Assembly: GCA_913043805.1 (NCBI GenBank)
Contig: CAJWMX010000054.1
Location: 1 to 10,737, forward strand
Reading direction: 5' to 3'
DNA length: 10,737 nucleotides
Source: an uncultured Acidobacteriota bacterium
GTDB lineage: Bacteria; Acidobacteriota; Vicinamibacteria; Vicinamibacterales; UBA8438
Shown here: positions 1-6,455 of the stretch, piece by piece
Layout of the letters: every line of letters starts with the position of its first letter
How positions within the stretch are numbered: the first letter of the stretch is position 1
Translations under genes and position numbers: made by a program
Notes under the pieces: generated by a model
Database searches by the model: none
Seen by the model: only the letters and a program-made list of their open reading frames with translations
What the model was told of the DNA's origin: nothing

Positions 1-771
1 GTCGAACTCGTCCTGGGCCGCCGCGCTCAGGATGTCACGCCGATGGACGAGGCCGACGATATCGTCGGGATCGTTCTCCCAGACCGGCACGCGGCTGTGC
101 GGGAGCAGGCCTTCGTTGCACGCCGCTTCCGCGAGTCGGGTGGCGACCGGCAGGGTGAACAGGACCGGACGAGGGGTCATGATCTCGGCGGCGGTCCGGC
201 CTTCCAGCGCTAGGACGTTGCTGATGACGTCGGCTTCGTGCGGTTGCAGATCGCCGGAACGGAGCCCCTGTCGCACCATTAGCAGCAGTTCCTCGTCCGA
301 GACCCGCTCCGCTTCGTGGCCAGAGGCCACCAGTCTGGTGACGCCGCGACTTAGCCAGATGATCGGACTGAACAGCATGACGAGCGCCTCGAGCGGCCGA
401 GCGATGGGCCCGGCAAGTTGCCGCGCGTACACCACGCCGGCGGTCTTGGGCACGATCTCGGAGAAGAGCAGGATGGCGAGGGTGAAGAGCGCCGAGAAGT
501 AACCGATCGCGACCGAATCCAGGACCCGCGCCGCGATGGCGCCGGCCAGGGCCGCGCCGCCGGTGTTGGCAACGGTGTTCAGCGAGAGGATGGCCGCGAT
601 CGGGCGGTCCACATGGGAGCGCAGGCGGCGCAGGACGGCGCCGCTCGCCCGACCCTCCCGTTCGAGGATGTCGATCTGCGAGAGCGGGACCGAGTAGAGC
701 ACCGCCTCGAACAACGAGCAGGCTCCCGAGGTGATGACGACGAGCCCCACGACCAGCACCAGTTCGAGCAT
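1..771 (-). CDS. CNNM/DUF21-CBS domain membrane protein (hemolysin/CorC-like family), 3' end outside window
   Basis: The minus strand is open for 257 codons from an ATG at 771 to the window edge, so the C-terminus is missing. The visible protein starts MLELVLVVGLVV and has hydrophobic segments near residues 1-18, 57-81, 88-107 and 123-141, fitting the CNNM (DUF21) transmembrane domain. Two stretches look diagnostic: SLNTVANTGG (63-72) and FSEIVPK (103-109). The second matches the conserved F-G/S-E-x-x-P-K signature of bacterial CorC/YtfL-type proteins. From about residue 180 the sequence (ISNVLALEGRTAAEIMTPR) is the usual entry into a CBS pair, and DDIVGLVHRRDIL near 235-247 is CBS-like. The family is linked to Mg2+/Co2+ efflux or homeostasis in the inner membrane, but substrate cannot be read here. 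No strong Shine-Dalgarno sequence precedes the ATG. The gene follows hflC on the same strand after an 87-nt gap with hairpins. Family call is confident; function is general. Confidence 0.85.
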   Translation of the reverse strand, partial: MLELVLVVGLVVITSGACSLFEAVLYSVPLSQIDILEREGRASGAVLRRLRSHVDRPIAAILSLNTVANTGGAALAGAIAARVLDSVAIGYFSALFTLAILLFSEIVPKTAGVVYARQLAGPIARPLEALVMLFSPIIWLSRGVTRLVASGHEAERVSDEELLLMVRQGLRSGDLQPHEADVISNVLALEGRTAAEIMTPRPVLFTLPVATRLAEAACNEGLLPHSRVPVWENDPDDIVGLVHRRDILSAAAQDEFD

Positions 772-781
772 GGCGCTATGG

Positions 782-801
782 TCCGGCCTTGGCGAGCCGG
801 A
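782..801 (-). repeat. Small inverted repeat (6-bp stem, 8-nt loop) before the CNNM gene
   Basis: Arms TCCGGC (782-787) and GCCGGA (796-801) are perfectly complementary around an 8-nt loop. The hairpin lies between the long inverted repeat after hflC and the ATG at 771. Such short GC stems arise often by chance in GC-rich DNA. Its only support is position, next to the larger hairpin and 10 nt before a start codon that lacks a clear ribosome site. Confidence 0.3.
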
Positions 802-804
802 TGC

Positions 805-854
805 AACCCGCCGAGGCTCACCGCGCCCTCGGGCACGGTGAGCCTCGGCGGGTT
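805..854 (-). terminator. Perfect 19-bp inverted repeat after hflC; probable terminator or 3' stabilising hairpin
   Basis: The left arm AACCCGCCGAGGCTCACCG (805-823) and right arm CGGTGAGCCTCGGCGGGTT (836-854) are exact reverse complements with no mismatch. The 12-nt loop may pair further (GCC 825-827 with GGC 832-834). The structure begins 4 nt past the hflC stop codon, where a transcription terminator for hflK-hflC would be expected. Because it is symmetric, it would form on either strand. No run of T follows it on the minus strand (only TT at the end of the stem), so it is not a textbook intrinsic terminator. It could be a U-poor terminator of a GC-rich genome, an mRNA-protecting stem, or a partial barrier between hflC and the CNNM gene. 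Confidence 0.55.
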
Positions 855-858
855 CCGA

Positions 859-1791
859 CTATCTGGGGGTCTCCAGGAACCGCAGCAACTCGCTGTCGGT
901 CCCCAGGATGAAGAACGTGTCCGGATCCATCGTCCGCTCGTAGGTCTCGAGCGACTTGGTGAACGCGTAGAACCCGGCGTCACTGCCGTAGGCGTCGGCA
1001 TAGACCTGCGTGGCCTCGGCGTCGGCGCTGCCCCGGATTTCTTCGGCGGACCGGAAAGCCTCGGACTGGATCTGCGCCAGATCGCGCTCGCGCTCACCCT
1101 GGATGCGGGCCGATTCGCCACGACCCTCCGACCGGAACTCCTCGGCGATCCGCTGGCGCTCCGCGATCATCCTGGCGAACACGTCCTGTTGTACGTCGGC
1201 GATGTAGTTGATCCGTTTGAACCGCAGATCGAGGAGCTCGATCCCCAGTTCGCCGACGGCCGCGGTAGCTGCTTCCATGATCTCCGTTGTGATCTGATCG
1301 CGGCCGATCTCGATCGGTTCGAGGATCTCCTCTTCGTCGAGGCCGGTGGTTGCCGTGTCGAGCGGTTCTCGATTGCTGCTCCGGACGATCTCGATCAGAT
1401 CGTGCCGGGCCACCGCATTCCGCGTCTCGCCATCGAGGATGTCGTCCAGTCGCGACTGCGCGCCTCGTTCATCACGGAGTCGCTGAAAGAACAGCAGCGG
1501 GTCGGTGATACGCCAGCGAGCGTAGGTGTCCACCCAGATGAAGCGACGATCGCGTGTCGGTACCTGGTTCGGGAAGCCGTCCCATTCGAGGAACCGCTTT
1601 TCGAACATGTTGGCGCGCTGGACGAACGGCAGCTTGAAATGCAGCCCCGGCTCCGTCACCGGCTCGCCGACCGGCTCGCCGAACTGCGTGATGATGGCCT
1701 GGTTGACCTCGCTGACGGTGTAGACCGAGCTGCCGACCAGAAACGTCACGATGAGAAGCGCCACGATGATGATTGGTTGACTGCGATTCAC
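859..1791 (-). CDS. hflC: HflC, SPFH-family membrane protease modulator
   Basis: A 310-residue protein of about the usual HflC length. Residues about 6-23 (PIIIVALLIVTFLVGSSV) form one N-terminal membrane anchor. It is followed by the family opening VNQAIITQFGEPV and EPGLHFKLPFVQ, then the SPFH/Band-7 domain to about 190. A long charged helical stretch follows (about 190-260; RMIAERQRIAEEFRSEGRGESARIQGERERD), as in prohibitin-like proteins. HflC pairs with HflK in a large periplasm-facing assembly around the FtsH protease and limits its degradation of membrane substrates. The start is GTG at 1791: GTGA overlaps the hflK stop by 4 nt and a strong ribosome site lies just upstream, indicating coupled translation. 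Between the SPFH start and EPGLHF there is a short GEPVGEPVTEP repetition. ftsH is not in the window. Identity is secure from sequence plus pairing with hflK. Confidence 0.95.
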   Translation of the reverse strand: MNRSQPIIIVALLIVTFLVGSSVYTVSEVNQAIITQFGEPVGEPVTEPGLHFKLPFVQRANMFEKRFLEWDGFPNQVPTRDRRFIWVDTYARWRITDPLLFFQRLRDERGAQSRLDDILDGETRNAVARHDLIEIVRSSNREPLDTATTGLDEEEILEPIEIGRDQITTEIMEAATAAVGELGIELLDLRFKRINYIADVQQDVFARMIAERQRIAEEFRSEGRGESARIQGERERDLAQIQSEAFRSAEEIRGSADAEATQVYADAYGSDAGFYAFTKSLETYERTMDPDTFFILGTDSELLRFLETPR

Positions 1792-2822
1792 TGGTCACCT
1801 CCCGCCTGCGGCGCGGCGCCCGTCAGCGGGGCGACCGCGGCTCTGGAGCCGCCATCCAGCGACAACAACGGCAGCACGCCGGTTGCCCCTTCGGCCACGA
1901 ACACCTTGCGTCCCACCGACGGAAGGATCCGCTGCATGGTCTCGAGATACAGCCGACGTCTGGTCACGTCCGGGGCTTGACGGTAGGCGGCCTCGACGGC
2001 CGCGAATCTGGCCGCTTCGCCCTCGGCCCGGTTGACCCGGTCCAGCGCGTAGCCTTCGGCCTGGAGGATGGTCTGTTCCGCCTCGCCTCGAGCTCTCGGA
2101 ATCACCGCGTTGTACTCGGCCAGCGCCTCGTTGATCAGTCGGTCGCGTTGCTGCTGCGCCTGACTCACCTCGTCCCAGGACGGCTTGACCGGGTCGGGCG
2201 GGTTGACGTCCTGCAGCACGACCTGGTCGATGGCGATGCCCATCTGATACTGGTCCGCGAGGGTCTGGAGTCGCGCTTCGACCGTGGACTCGATCTCCTG
2301 TCGGCCCACGGTGACGACTTCGGTGACCGTGCGGTCGCCAACCGTCTCCCGCATCACTGCCTCGTTCATGGCCCGGAAGGTATCGTCGAGGTTCCGCACC
2401 CGGAACAGGAATTCGTAGGGGTCGTTGACGCGATACTGGACGATCCACTCGACGACGGCGACGTTCAGATCGCCGGTGAGCATTACCGACTCATCGGCGA
2501 ACTGGCGCTCCTGGGTCGCATACTCGGTGCGGACGCCTGCATCCACCGTCCGGAACCCGAACTCGTGCTTGAGCTGCCTCTGCACCGGTACCCGCATGAC
2601 CTGCTCTATGAACGGGACCTTCGCGTGGAGCCCGGGTTCACTGGTCCGGACGTATCGCCCGAATCGCAGCACGACCCCGACTTCTTCAGGCTGGACCTGA
2701 TACAGAGCGCCGGCCACCGCGGCCAAGCCGACCAGGGCCAGGACCCCGACGACCATCGCGCGCCAGGGAATCTTCGGCACCTTGATCTTCTTCACGTCAA
2801 CGACGCGAAAGTTGTCGTCCAT
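1788..2822 (-). CDS. hflK: HflK, SPFH-family membrane protease modulator
   Basis: A 344-residue protein. A short charged cytoplasmic N-terminus (MDDNFRVVDVKKIKVPKIPW) leads into one membrane segment at about 22-41. The SPFH domain follows, opening with VQPEEVGVVLRFGRYVRTSEPGLH, a hallmark of HflK. It contains MLTGDLNVAVVEWIVQYRVNDPYEFLF and the HflK-typical DVNPPDPV near 208-215. A coiled-coil-prone region (QAQQQRDRLINEALAEYN onward) and a VLPLLSLD-like tail end the protein. HflK forms with HflC the cage that surrounds FtsH in the inner membrane. The glycine-rich N-terminal extension of the E. coli protein is absent. The ATG at 2822 is preceded by AAGGAG (2828-2833) with 5-nt spacing, so the start is firm. 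It is first in the operon with hflC. I see no convincing promoter in the DNA just upstream. Confidence 0.95.
   Translation of the reverse strand: MDDNFRVVDVKKIKVPKIPWRAMVVGVLALVGLAAVAGALYQVQPEEVGVVLRFGRYVRTSEPGLHAKVPFIEQVMRVPVQRQLKHEFGFRTVDAGVRTEYATQERQFADESVMLTGDLNVAVVEWIVQYRVNDPYEFLFRVRNLDDTFRAMNEAVMRETVGDRTVTEVVTVGRQEIESTVEARLQTLADQYQMGIAIDQVVLQDVNPPDPVKPSWDEVSQAQQQRDRLINEALAEYNAVIPRARGEAEQTILQAEGYALDRVNRAEGEAARFAAVEAAYRQAPDVTRRRLYLETMQRILPSVGRKVFVAEGATGVLPLLSLDGGSRAAVAPLTGAAPQAGGDQ
1795..1803 (-). promoter_or_regulatory. Strong Shine-Dalgarno of hflC inside the hflK 3' end
   Basis: Read on the minus strand the bases are GGGAGGTGA, close to a full anti-16S match, ending 3 nt before the GTG at 1791 (GGAGG core 6 nt away). 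It lies within the last codons of hflK. It decides the GTG start and supports independent loading as well as coupling through the 4-nt overlap. Confidence 0.8.
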
Positions 2823-2988
2823 GACTGCTCCTTGAAAATGGCCCGAGTCTGACCCGACCCCGACCGCTGGTTTCTTATCCCACTCTACCCTGGAGCACCG
2901 GCGACGAGGCTATTGACGCCGGTACGGTGTCTCTTCTTGTGTACTACGTCGGATCCCCAGGAAGATTCGCTGGGTCAGGCCTTCACAC

Positions 2989-3220
2989 GTGGCACAACAC
3001 GCGGAGCCAAGCGCGGCGTGGCGTCACCGGTGGCAGGAGTATCGGCTGCTGGTGGACGGTTTTCGACAGCGGTTCTTCGAGAGCGAGGTGGTCGCCGCGG
3101 CGGGGGACTCCCGTCTCACCGCCCTCTGGGTGGCGGCGGTGTTCACGAGCAGGCGGTACTTCATGGCGTCGGAGGATAGCATCTCGCGCGTTTCTGTGCG
3201 CAAGTTCACGCAACCACCCC
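2989..3220 (+). pseudogene. Coding-like fragment of an unrecognised protein, apparently truncated
   Basis: The 422 nt between hflK (2822) and the next gene start (3245) have no intact gene. From a GTG at 2989 one frame reads with strong coding character: of the 63 codons from 3001 to 3189 only 8 end in A or T by my count, as in neighbouring real genes. The product contains WRHRWQEYRLLVDGFRQRFF, ESEVVAAAGDSRL and a short hydrophobic stretch LWVAAVF. It resembles the start of a small membrane protein, but I cannot name a family. The frame then loses character near 3190-3220 and runs without its own stop into the next gene's region. An AGGAAG at 2959-2964 is too far from the GTG to define the start. 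The likeliest reading is a gene remnant cut off by a deletion; chance cannot be excluded. I see nothing else supportable in 2823-2988. Confidence 0.3.
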
Positions 3221-3244
3221 GGTGGCCGGCTCTACGATCGCCTC

Positions 3245-4043
3245 ATGAAGAGCCTGTCCTGGCGTCTTGTCGTTCCTGCTCTGCTGCTACTCGTGGTCGT
3301 GGGGCCGGTCGACGCGGGCCAGTCCGACGCCGATACATCTCGAACCCCGTGGGGGGGCCCGATCTGCAGGGCGTGTGGGATTTCCGGTCGGTGACCCCCC
3401 TGGAGAGGCCTGCCGAGTTCGAGAATCAGGAGTATCTGCACCCGTTGGCGGCGGCCGAGGTGGAGCTCTGGGGCGACCCCGGAACCGAGCTGGCGGGCGG
3501 CAACCGGACCGCGCTGATCGTGGACCCGCCGCCGATGGGCCGGAAGACCGGATCCTAAGCGCTCGGTGTCTGCAGTGGACGACCACGCCGCTGGCCCCGA
3601 CCTATTCCAACAACAACATCCAGATCTTCCAGGCGCCGGACTTGGTGGTCGTCTATCTCGAGATGGTGCACGACGTACGGGTGATTCCGCTCGACGGCCG
3701 ACGCCGTCTCACGCCCCGGATCCGACAATGGCGAGGTGACGCTCGAGGGTGGTGGGAGAGCGATACTCTGATCGTCGAGACGACCAATTTCTCTGCCGCC
3801 TCGACGTTCTTCGGTAAGGGCCCGTCGCTCCGGCTGATCGAGCGGTTTACCCGTCTGTCCGAAGACAAGTTGCACTACGAGTTCACCGTTGATGCCCCGG
3901 CATCGTTCGTCGCTCCCTGGACCGCGGTGTTGCCGATGCAGCCGACCGCGGGCGGCATCTTCGAGTACGCGTGCCACGAGGGGAATCGTGGCATGGAGAA
4001 CCTGCTGATCGCCGCTCGCCTCGCCGAACGTGACGCGCCCTAG
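3245..4043 (+). pseudogene. Secreted acidobacterial-type hypothetical protein, broken by two frame changes
   Basis: The ATG at 3245 opens a signal peptide (MKSLSWRLVVPALLLLVVVG, cleavage probably after VDA). The frame is lost at a run of seven G (3351-3357). One more G would continue it from TPWGGP directly into DLQGVWDFRSVTPLERPAEF, carried in the neighbouring frame to a stop at 3556-3558. A second change near 3525-3543 leads to GPEDRILSARCL and then an intact C-terminal part: YSNNNIQIFQ, EMVHDVRVIPLDGR, DTLIVETTNF, FEYACHEGNRGMEN, stop at 4041-4043. Each piece has the look of one family I know only as hypothetical exported proteins abundant in Acidobacteriota; function unknown. Compared with my recollection of that family, about 20-30 residues are missing at the second junction. 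Both junctions require a -1 shift. A TACGAT hexamer lies 6 nt before the ATG, and there is no Shine-Dalgarno sequence. Either a decayed gene or consensus errors. Confidence 0.7.
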
Positions 4044-4090
4044 CCTAGACGCCGCGGCGATGCCCGGTTTCTCGGCGAGGAACCACTAGG

Positions 4091-4789
4091 TCAGCGCTCG
4101 GCCCAGCGGGCCTTCACCCACTCGCCACCCTGGGTAAGGGGACCGGGGCTCATGCGGAAGTGGCCGACGCCCTCCAGCGGCAGAAACTCCACCGTCTGGT
4201 CCCGTCCTTCCATCTGCCGGAACAGTTGTGCCGCCGGCTCGAATGGCACCACTTCGTCGTCGCGCGCGTGAATGATGAACACCGGCATGTCGCCGACCTG
4301 CTCGGCGGCCTCGCTGTTGGCGCGCGCCGCCATCGGGATGGCGGCCGTGAAGAGATCAGGGTGTCGGCTGGCCATGTACCAGGTTCCCGCGCCGCCCATG
4401 CTGAACCCGGTCACGAGAATCTTCGTGCGATCGACGGCGTAGTTCTCGAGCACCCAGTCGAGCACGGCCATCACGCCCTTCTCGCTGTTCTCGTTCGTCC
4501 AGCGGCGGTCCGGCGCGTCTGGCGACACGATGATGGCGCCCCAGTCCTGGAGGCCCGGCGCCGCCATGCTGCGAAGGAACTGCATTCCGTAGCCGGGACC
4601 CGGAGAGCCGCCTGGGTGGAGCGCCAGAATCAGCGGCACCTCCGTCGATCCGTCATAGTCGCGGGGCACCCAGAAGCCGTAGGTGACCTGACCGACGCCG
4701 TCGACCTCCATCATCCGATTGTGCAAGCCCGCCCCGGGCGGCGCCTGGAGCAGAGTACCGAGTAACGCGGTCGTGAGCAGCCAGCGCAT
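4091..4789 (-). CDS. Secreted alpha/beta hydrolase (dienelactone hydrolase/esterase-like)
   Basis: A 232-residue protein with an N-terminal signal peptide (MRWLLTTALLGTLLQAPPGA). The rest is a compact alpha/beta hydrolase. An HPGG oxyanion-type motif lies at 58-61, after VPLILAL. The nucleophile elbow is GFSMGG (128-133) with Ser130. The probable acid is Asp178 in HARDDEVVP, and the histidine is His210 in GVGHF, so a full catalytic triad is present. The combination VPLILALHPGG ... DRTKILVTGFSMGG ... resembles secreted carboxylesterases, PHB-depolymerase-like and peptidase-S9-like hydrolases. Substrate is unknown; an ester in the periplasm or outside the cell is the safest reading. The ATG at 4789 has AAGGAG at 4798-4803, spacing 8 nt. 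The gene is divergent from gltX across 82 nt and convergent with the broken gene ending at 4043. Confidence 0.85.
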   Translation of the reverse strand: MRWLLTTALLGTLLQAPPGAGLHNRMMEVDGVGQVTYGFWVPRDYDGSTEVPLILALHPGGSPGPGYGMQFLRSMAAPGLQDWGAIIVSPDAPDRRWTNENSEKGVMAVLDWVLENYAVDRTKILVTGFSMGGAGTWYMASRHPDLFTAAIPMAARANSEAAEQVGDMPVFIIHARDDEVVPFEPAAQLFRQMEGRDQTVEFLPLEGVGHFRMSPGPLTQGGEWVKARWAER

Positions 4790-4854
4790 GGCGCGATCTC
4801 CTTGGTTCGGTGAATCGTCCGCTCGGGCGTGAGGCGTGGGGTTGCCGCGCGGTC

Positions 4855-4862
4855 ATTATAAT
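4855..4862. promoter_or_regulatory. Symmetric -10 element (ATTATAAT) between the hydrolase gene and gltX
   Basis: ATTATAAT is its own reverse complement. It therefore carries a perfect TATAAT on the plus strand (4857-4862) and on the minus strand (4860-4855). It is a conspicuous AT island in GC-rich DNA, in the only intergenic gap between two divergent genes. For gltX the hexamer ends 9 nt before the ATG, so transcription would start at or within a few bases of the start codon. For the hydrolase it would give a leader of roughly 55-60 nt with a good Shine-Dalgarno sequence. No recognisable -35 hexamer sits at 16-18 nt on either side. Direct evidence is the sequence match and position; promoter activity is inferred. 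Confidence 0.6.
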
Positions 4863-4871
4863 CTTCGGGAG

Positions 4872-6446
4872 ATGTCGGTCCGCACGCGCTTTGCCCCCAG
4901 TCCCACCGGTTACCTGCACATCGGCGGCGTCCGCACGGCGCTGTTCAACTGGCTGTTCGCCCGTCACCATGGAGGCCAGTTCCTGCTCCGTATCGACGAT
5001 ACGGATGCCGATCGGAACGTCGCCGAGGCGCTGCAGCCCATCCTGGACGGGTTCCGCTGGTTGGGGCTCGAGTGGGACGAGGGACCGGAGGTCGACGGGC
5101 CTCACGCGCCCTACTACCAGTCGCGTCGTGGCGAGCGCTACCGGGACGCGGTTGGGCGCCTGCTCGAGAGCGGCGCCGCGTATCGGGATTACGCCACGTC
5201 GGAAGAGGTGGAAGCGGAGCGGGAGGAGGCGCAGCAGGCGAAGCGACGGTTCATTTACAGCCGACGCTTCATGGCCGAGACCGACGCGCAGGCGGCGGCG
5301 TTCGAGGCCGAAGGGCGTCGCGCCGTCGTACGGCTGAGAATGCCGCGCGAGGGCGTCTGCCAGTTCGAGGATCTGGTGCGCGGCCCGGTCGAGTTCGAGT
5401 GGGCGCTCGAGCAGGACCACGTCATCCAGCGGGTTGACGGTTCGCCGCTCTATCACCTGGCCAGCTCCGTCGACGACCACGATTTCGAGATCACCCACGT
5501 GATTCGGGCCGTCGAACACCTGTCGAACACGCCCCGGCAAATGTTCATCACCGAGGCGCTGGGCTACACCCCGCCGCGGTTCGCGCATCTCCCGTATGTC
5601 GCGGCGCCGGGGAGCAAGGAGAAGCTCAGCAAGCGCAAGCTGGACAAGTATCTGCAGCATCACGAGTTCAAGCGGCTGCACGAACAGGGCGCTGGGATCG
5701 CCACCGCCCTGGGTGTGGATGTTCGACCGGAGACCTTCAGCCCTGTCGTCGTCGACTTCTACCGTCAGGTGGGCTATGACCCGGAGGCCCTGGTCAACTA
5801 CCTGCTGCTCCTCGGATGGTCGCTCGACGACCATACCGAGACCTTCACTCGCGATGAGATGGTGCGGTCCTTTTCCCTGGAGCGGGTGAATCGTGCCGAA
5901 GCGAGCTTCGACCCGCAGAAGCTGCTGGCGTTCCAGGAGCGCCGGATGCAGGCGCTCGCCGTGGACGAGCGCGTGCATAAGGTGTTGCCGTTTCTCGAAC
6001 AGACCGGGTTGGTGGCGACTCCCGTCGATGAGGTGAAGCGCGCTCGGACCCGAAGCGTGGTCGAGGCAGCGGGCGACCGAATCAAGGTGGCTGGCGATAT
6101 CCTCGAGTACCCGGAGTTCTTCCTGGATGACGACGCGTTCGAGTACGACGCGAAGGCGTTCGCGAAGCGGGTCGCCAAAGAAGGCGCGGCGCCGCTGCTG
6201 CAGCAGTTTCGCAATAGGCTTCGCGATCTGCCGGAGTTCGGGGCGGCCGAGCTCGAGCAGGCGCTCCACGCCTTCGTCGAGGCCGAGGGGATCAAGATCG
6301 GCCAGATCATCCACGCCGTCCGTGTGGCGGTCACTGGCAAAGGGGTCGGGTTCGGGCTCTTTGAGGGCCTGGCGATCCTTGGGCAAGGGGCCTGCCTCCG
6401 GCGGATCGACCGGGCGCTCGCCCAGGTGAGCGCGACCGAGTCCTAG
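4872..6446 (+). CDS. gltX: Glutamyl-tRNA synthetase (GluRS), class I
   Basis: A 524-residue GluRS that charges tRNA(Glu) with glutamate in the cytoplasm. The N-terminus MSVRTRFAPSPTGYLHIGG is the family signature, with the HIGH-type motif HIGG at 16-19. The second ATP-binding motif is KLSKR at 251-255. WGXLL-type and anticodon-binding regions follow (YLLLLGWSLDD, and the C-terminal helix bundle ending IIHAVRVAVTGKGVGFGLFEGLAILG). The Cys cluster of the E. coli zinc site is absent (AAYRDYAT). Between KLSKR and GYDPEALVNYL there are 45 residues, against about 12 in E. coli, so an insertion is present and explains part of the extra length. I chose ATG 4872; a GTG at 4836 in frame would add 12 residues but would place the start upstream of TATAAT. 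No properly spaced Shine-Dalgarno sequence precedes the ATG (GGGAG touches it). glnS follows after 9 nt. Confidence 0.95.
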   Translation: MSVRTRFAPSPTGYLHIGGVRTALFNWLFARHHGGQFLLRIDDTDADRNVAEALQPILDGFRWLGLEWDEGPEVDGPHAPYYQSRRGERYRDAVGRLLESGAAYRDYATSEEVEAEREEAQQAKRRFIYSRRFMAETDAQAAAFEAEGRRAVVRLRMPREGVCQFEDLVRGPVEFEWALEQDHVIQRVDGSPLYHLASSVDDHDFEITHVIRAVEHLSNTPRQMFITEALGYTPPRFAHLPYVAAPGSKEKLSKRKLDKYLQHHEFKRLHEQGAGIATALGVDVRPETFSPVVVDFYRQVGYDPEALVNYLLLLGWSLDDHTETFTRDEMVRSFSLERVNRAEASFDPQKLLAFQERRMQALAVDERVHKVLPFLEQTGLVATPVDEVKRARTRSVVEAAGDRIKVAGDILEYPEFFLDDDAFEYDAKAFAKRVAKEGAAPLLQQFRNRLRDLPEFGAAELEQALHAFVEAEGIKIGQIIHAVRVAVTGKGVGFGLFEGLAILGQGACLRRIDRALAQVSATES

Positions 6447-6455
6447 GCGCGATTC

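Noticed and set aside
1630..1690. Tandem-repeat-like region in the hflC 5' part (GEPVGEPVTEP)
   Set aside because: Only two and a half short copies inside the coding frame, in a variable loop; not a repeat element.
418..1980. 520-codon open frame on the plus strand opposite the CNNM gene, hflC and the hflK 3' end
   Set aside because: Antisense shadow of certain genes with a low-complexity Arg/Asp/Gly-rich product; no supported start signal.
2913..2945. TTGACG (2913-2918) as a -35 box for a plus-strand promoter
   Set aside because: No acceptable -10 hexamer at 16-18 nt; the only candidate (TGTACT) is 21 nt away.
4019..4080. Inverted repeat CCTCGCCGA / TCGGCGAGG around the convergent ends at 4043 and 4091, plus palindrome CGCCGCGGCG at 4050-4059
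   Set aside because: The 9-bp stem encloses a 44-nt loop and the palindrome is too short; neither has a T tract, so a terminator call is not supported.
4836..4871. Upstream GTG start for gltX adding 12 residues
   Set aside because: The extra residues fit no GluRS N-terminus and would put TATAAT inside the coding region; MSVRTRFAPSPTG matches the family start.
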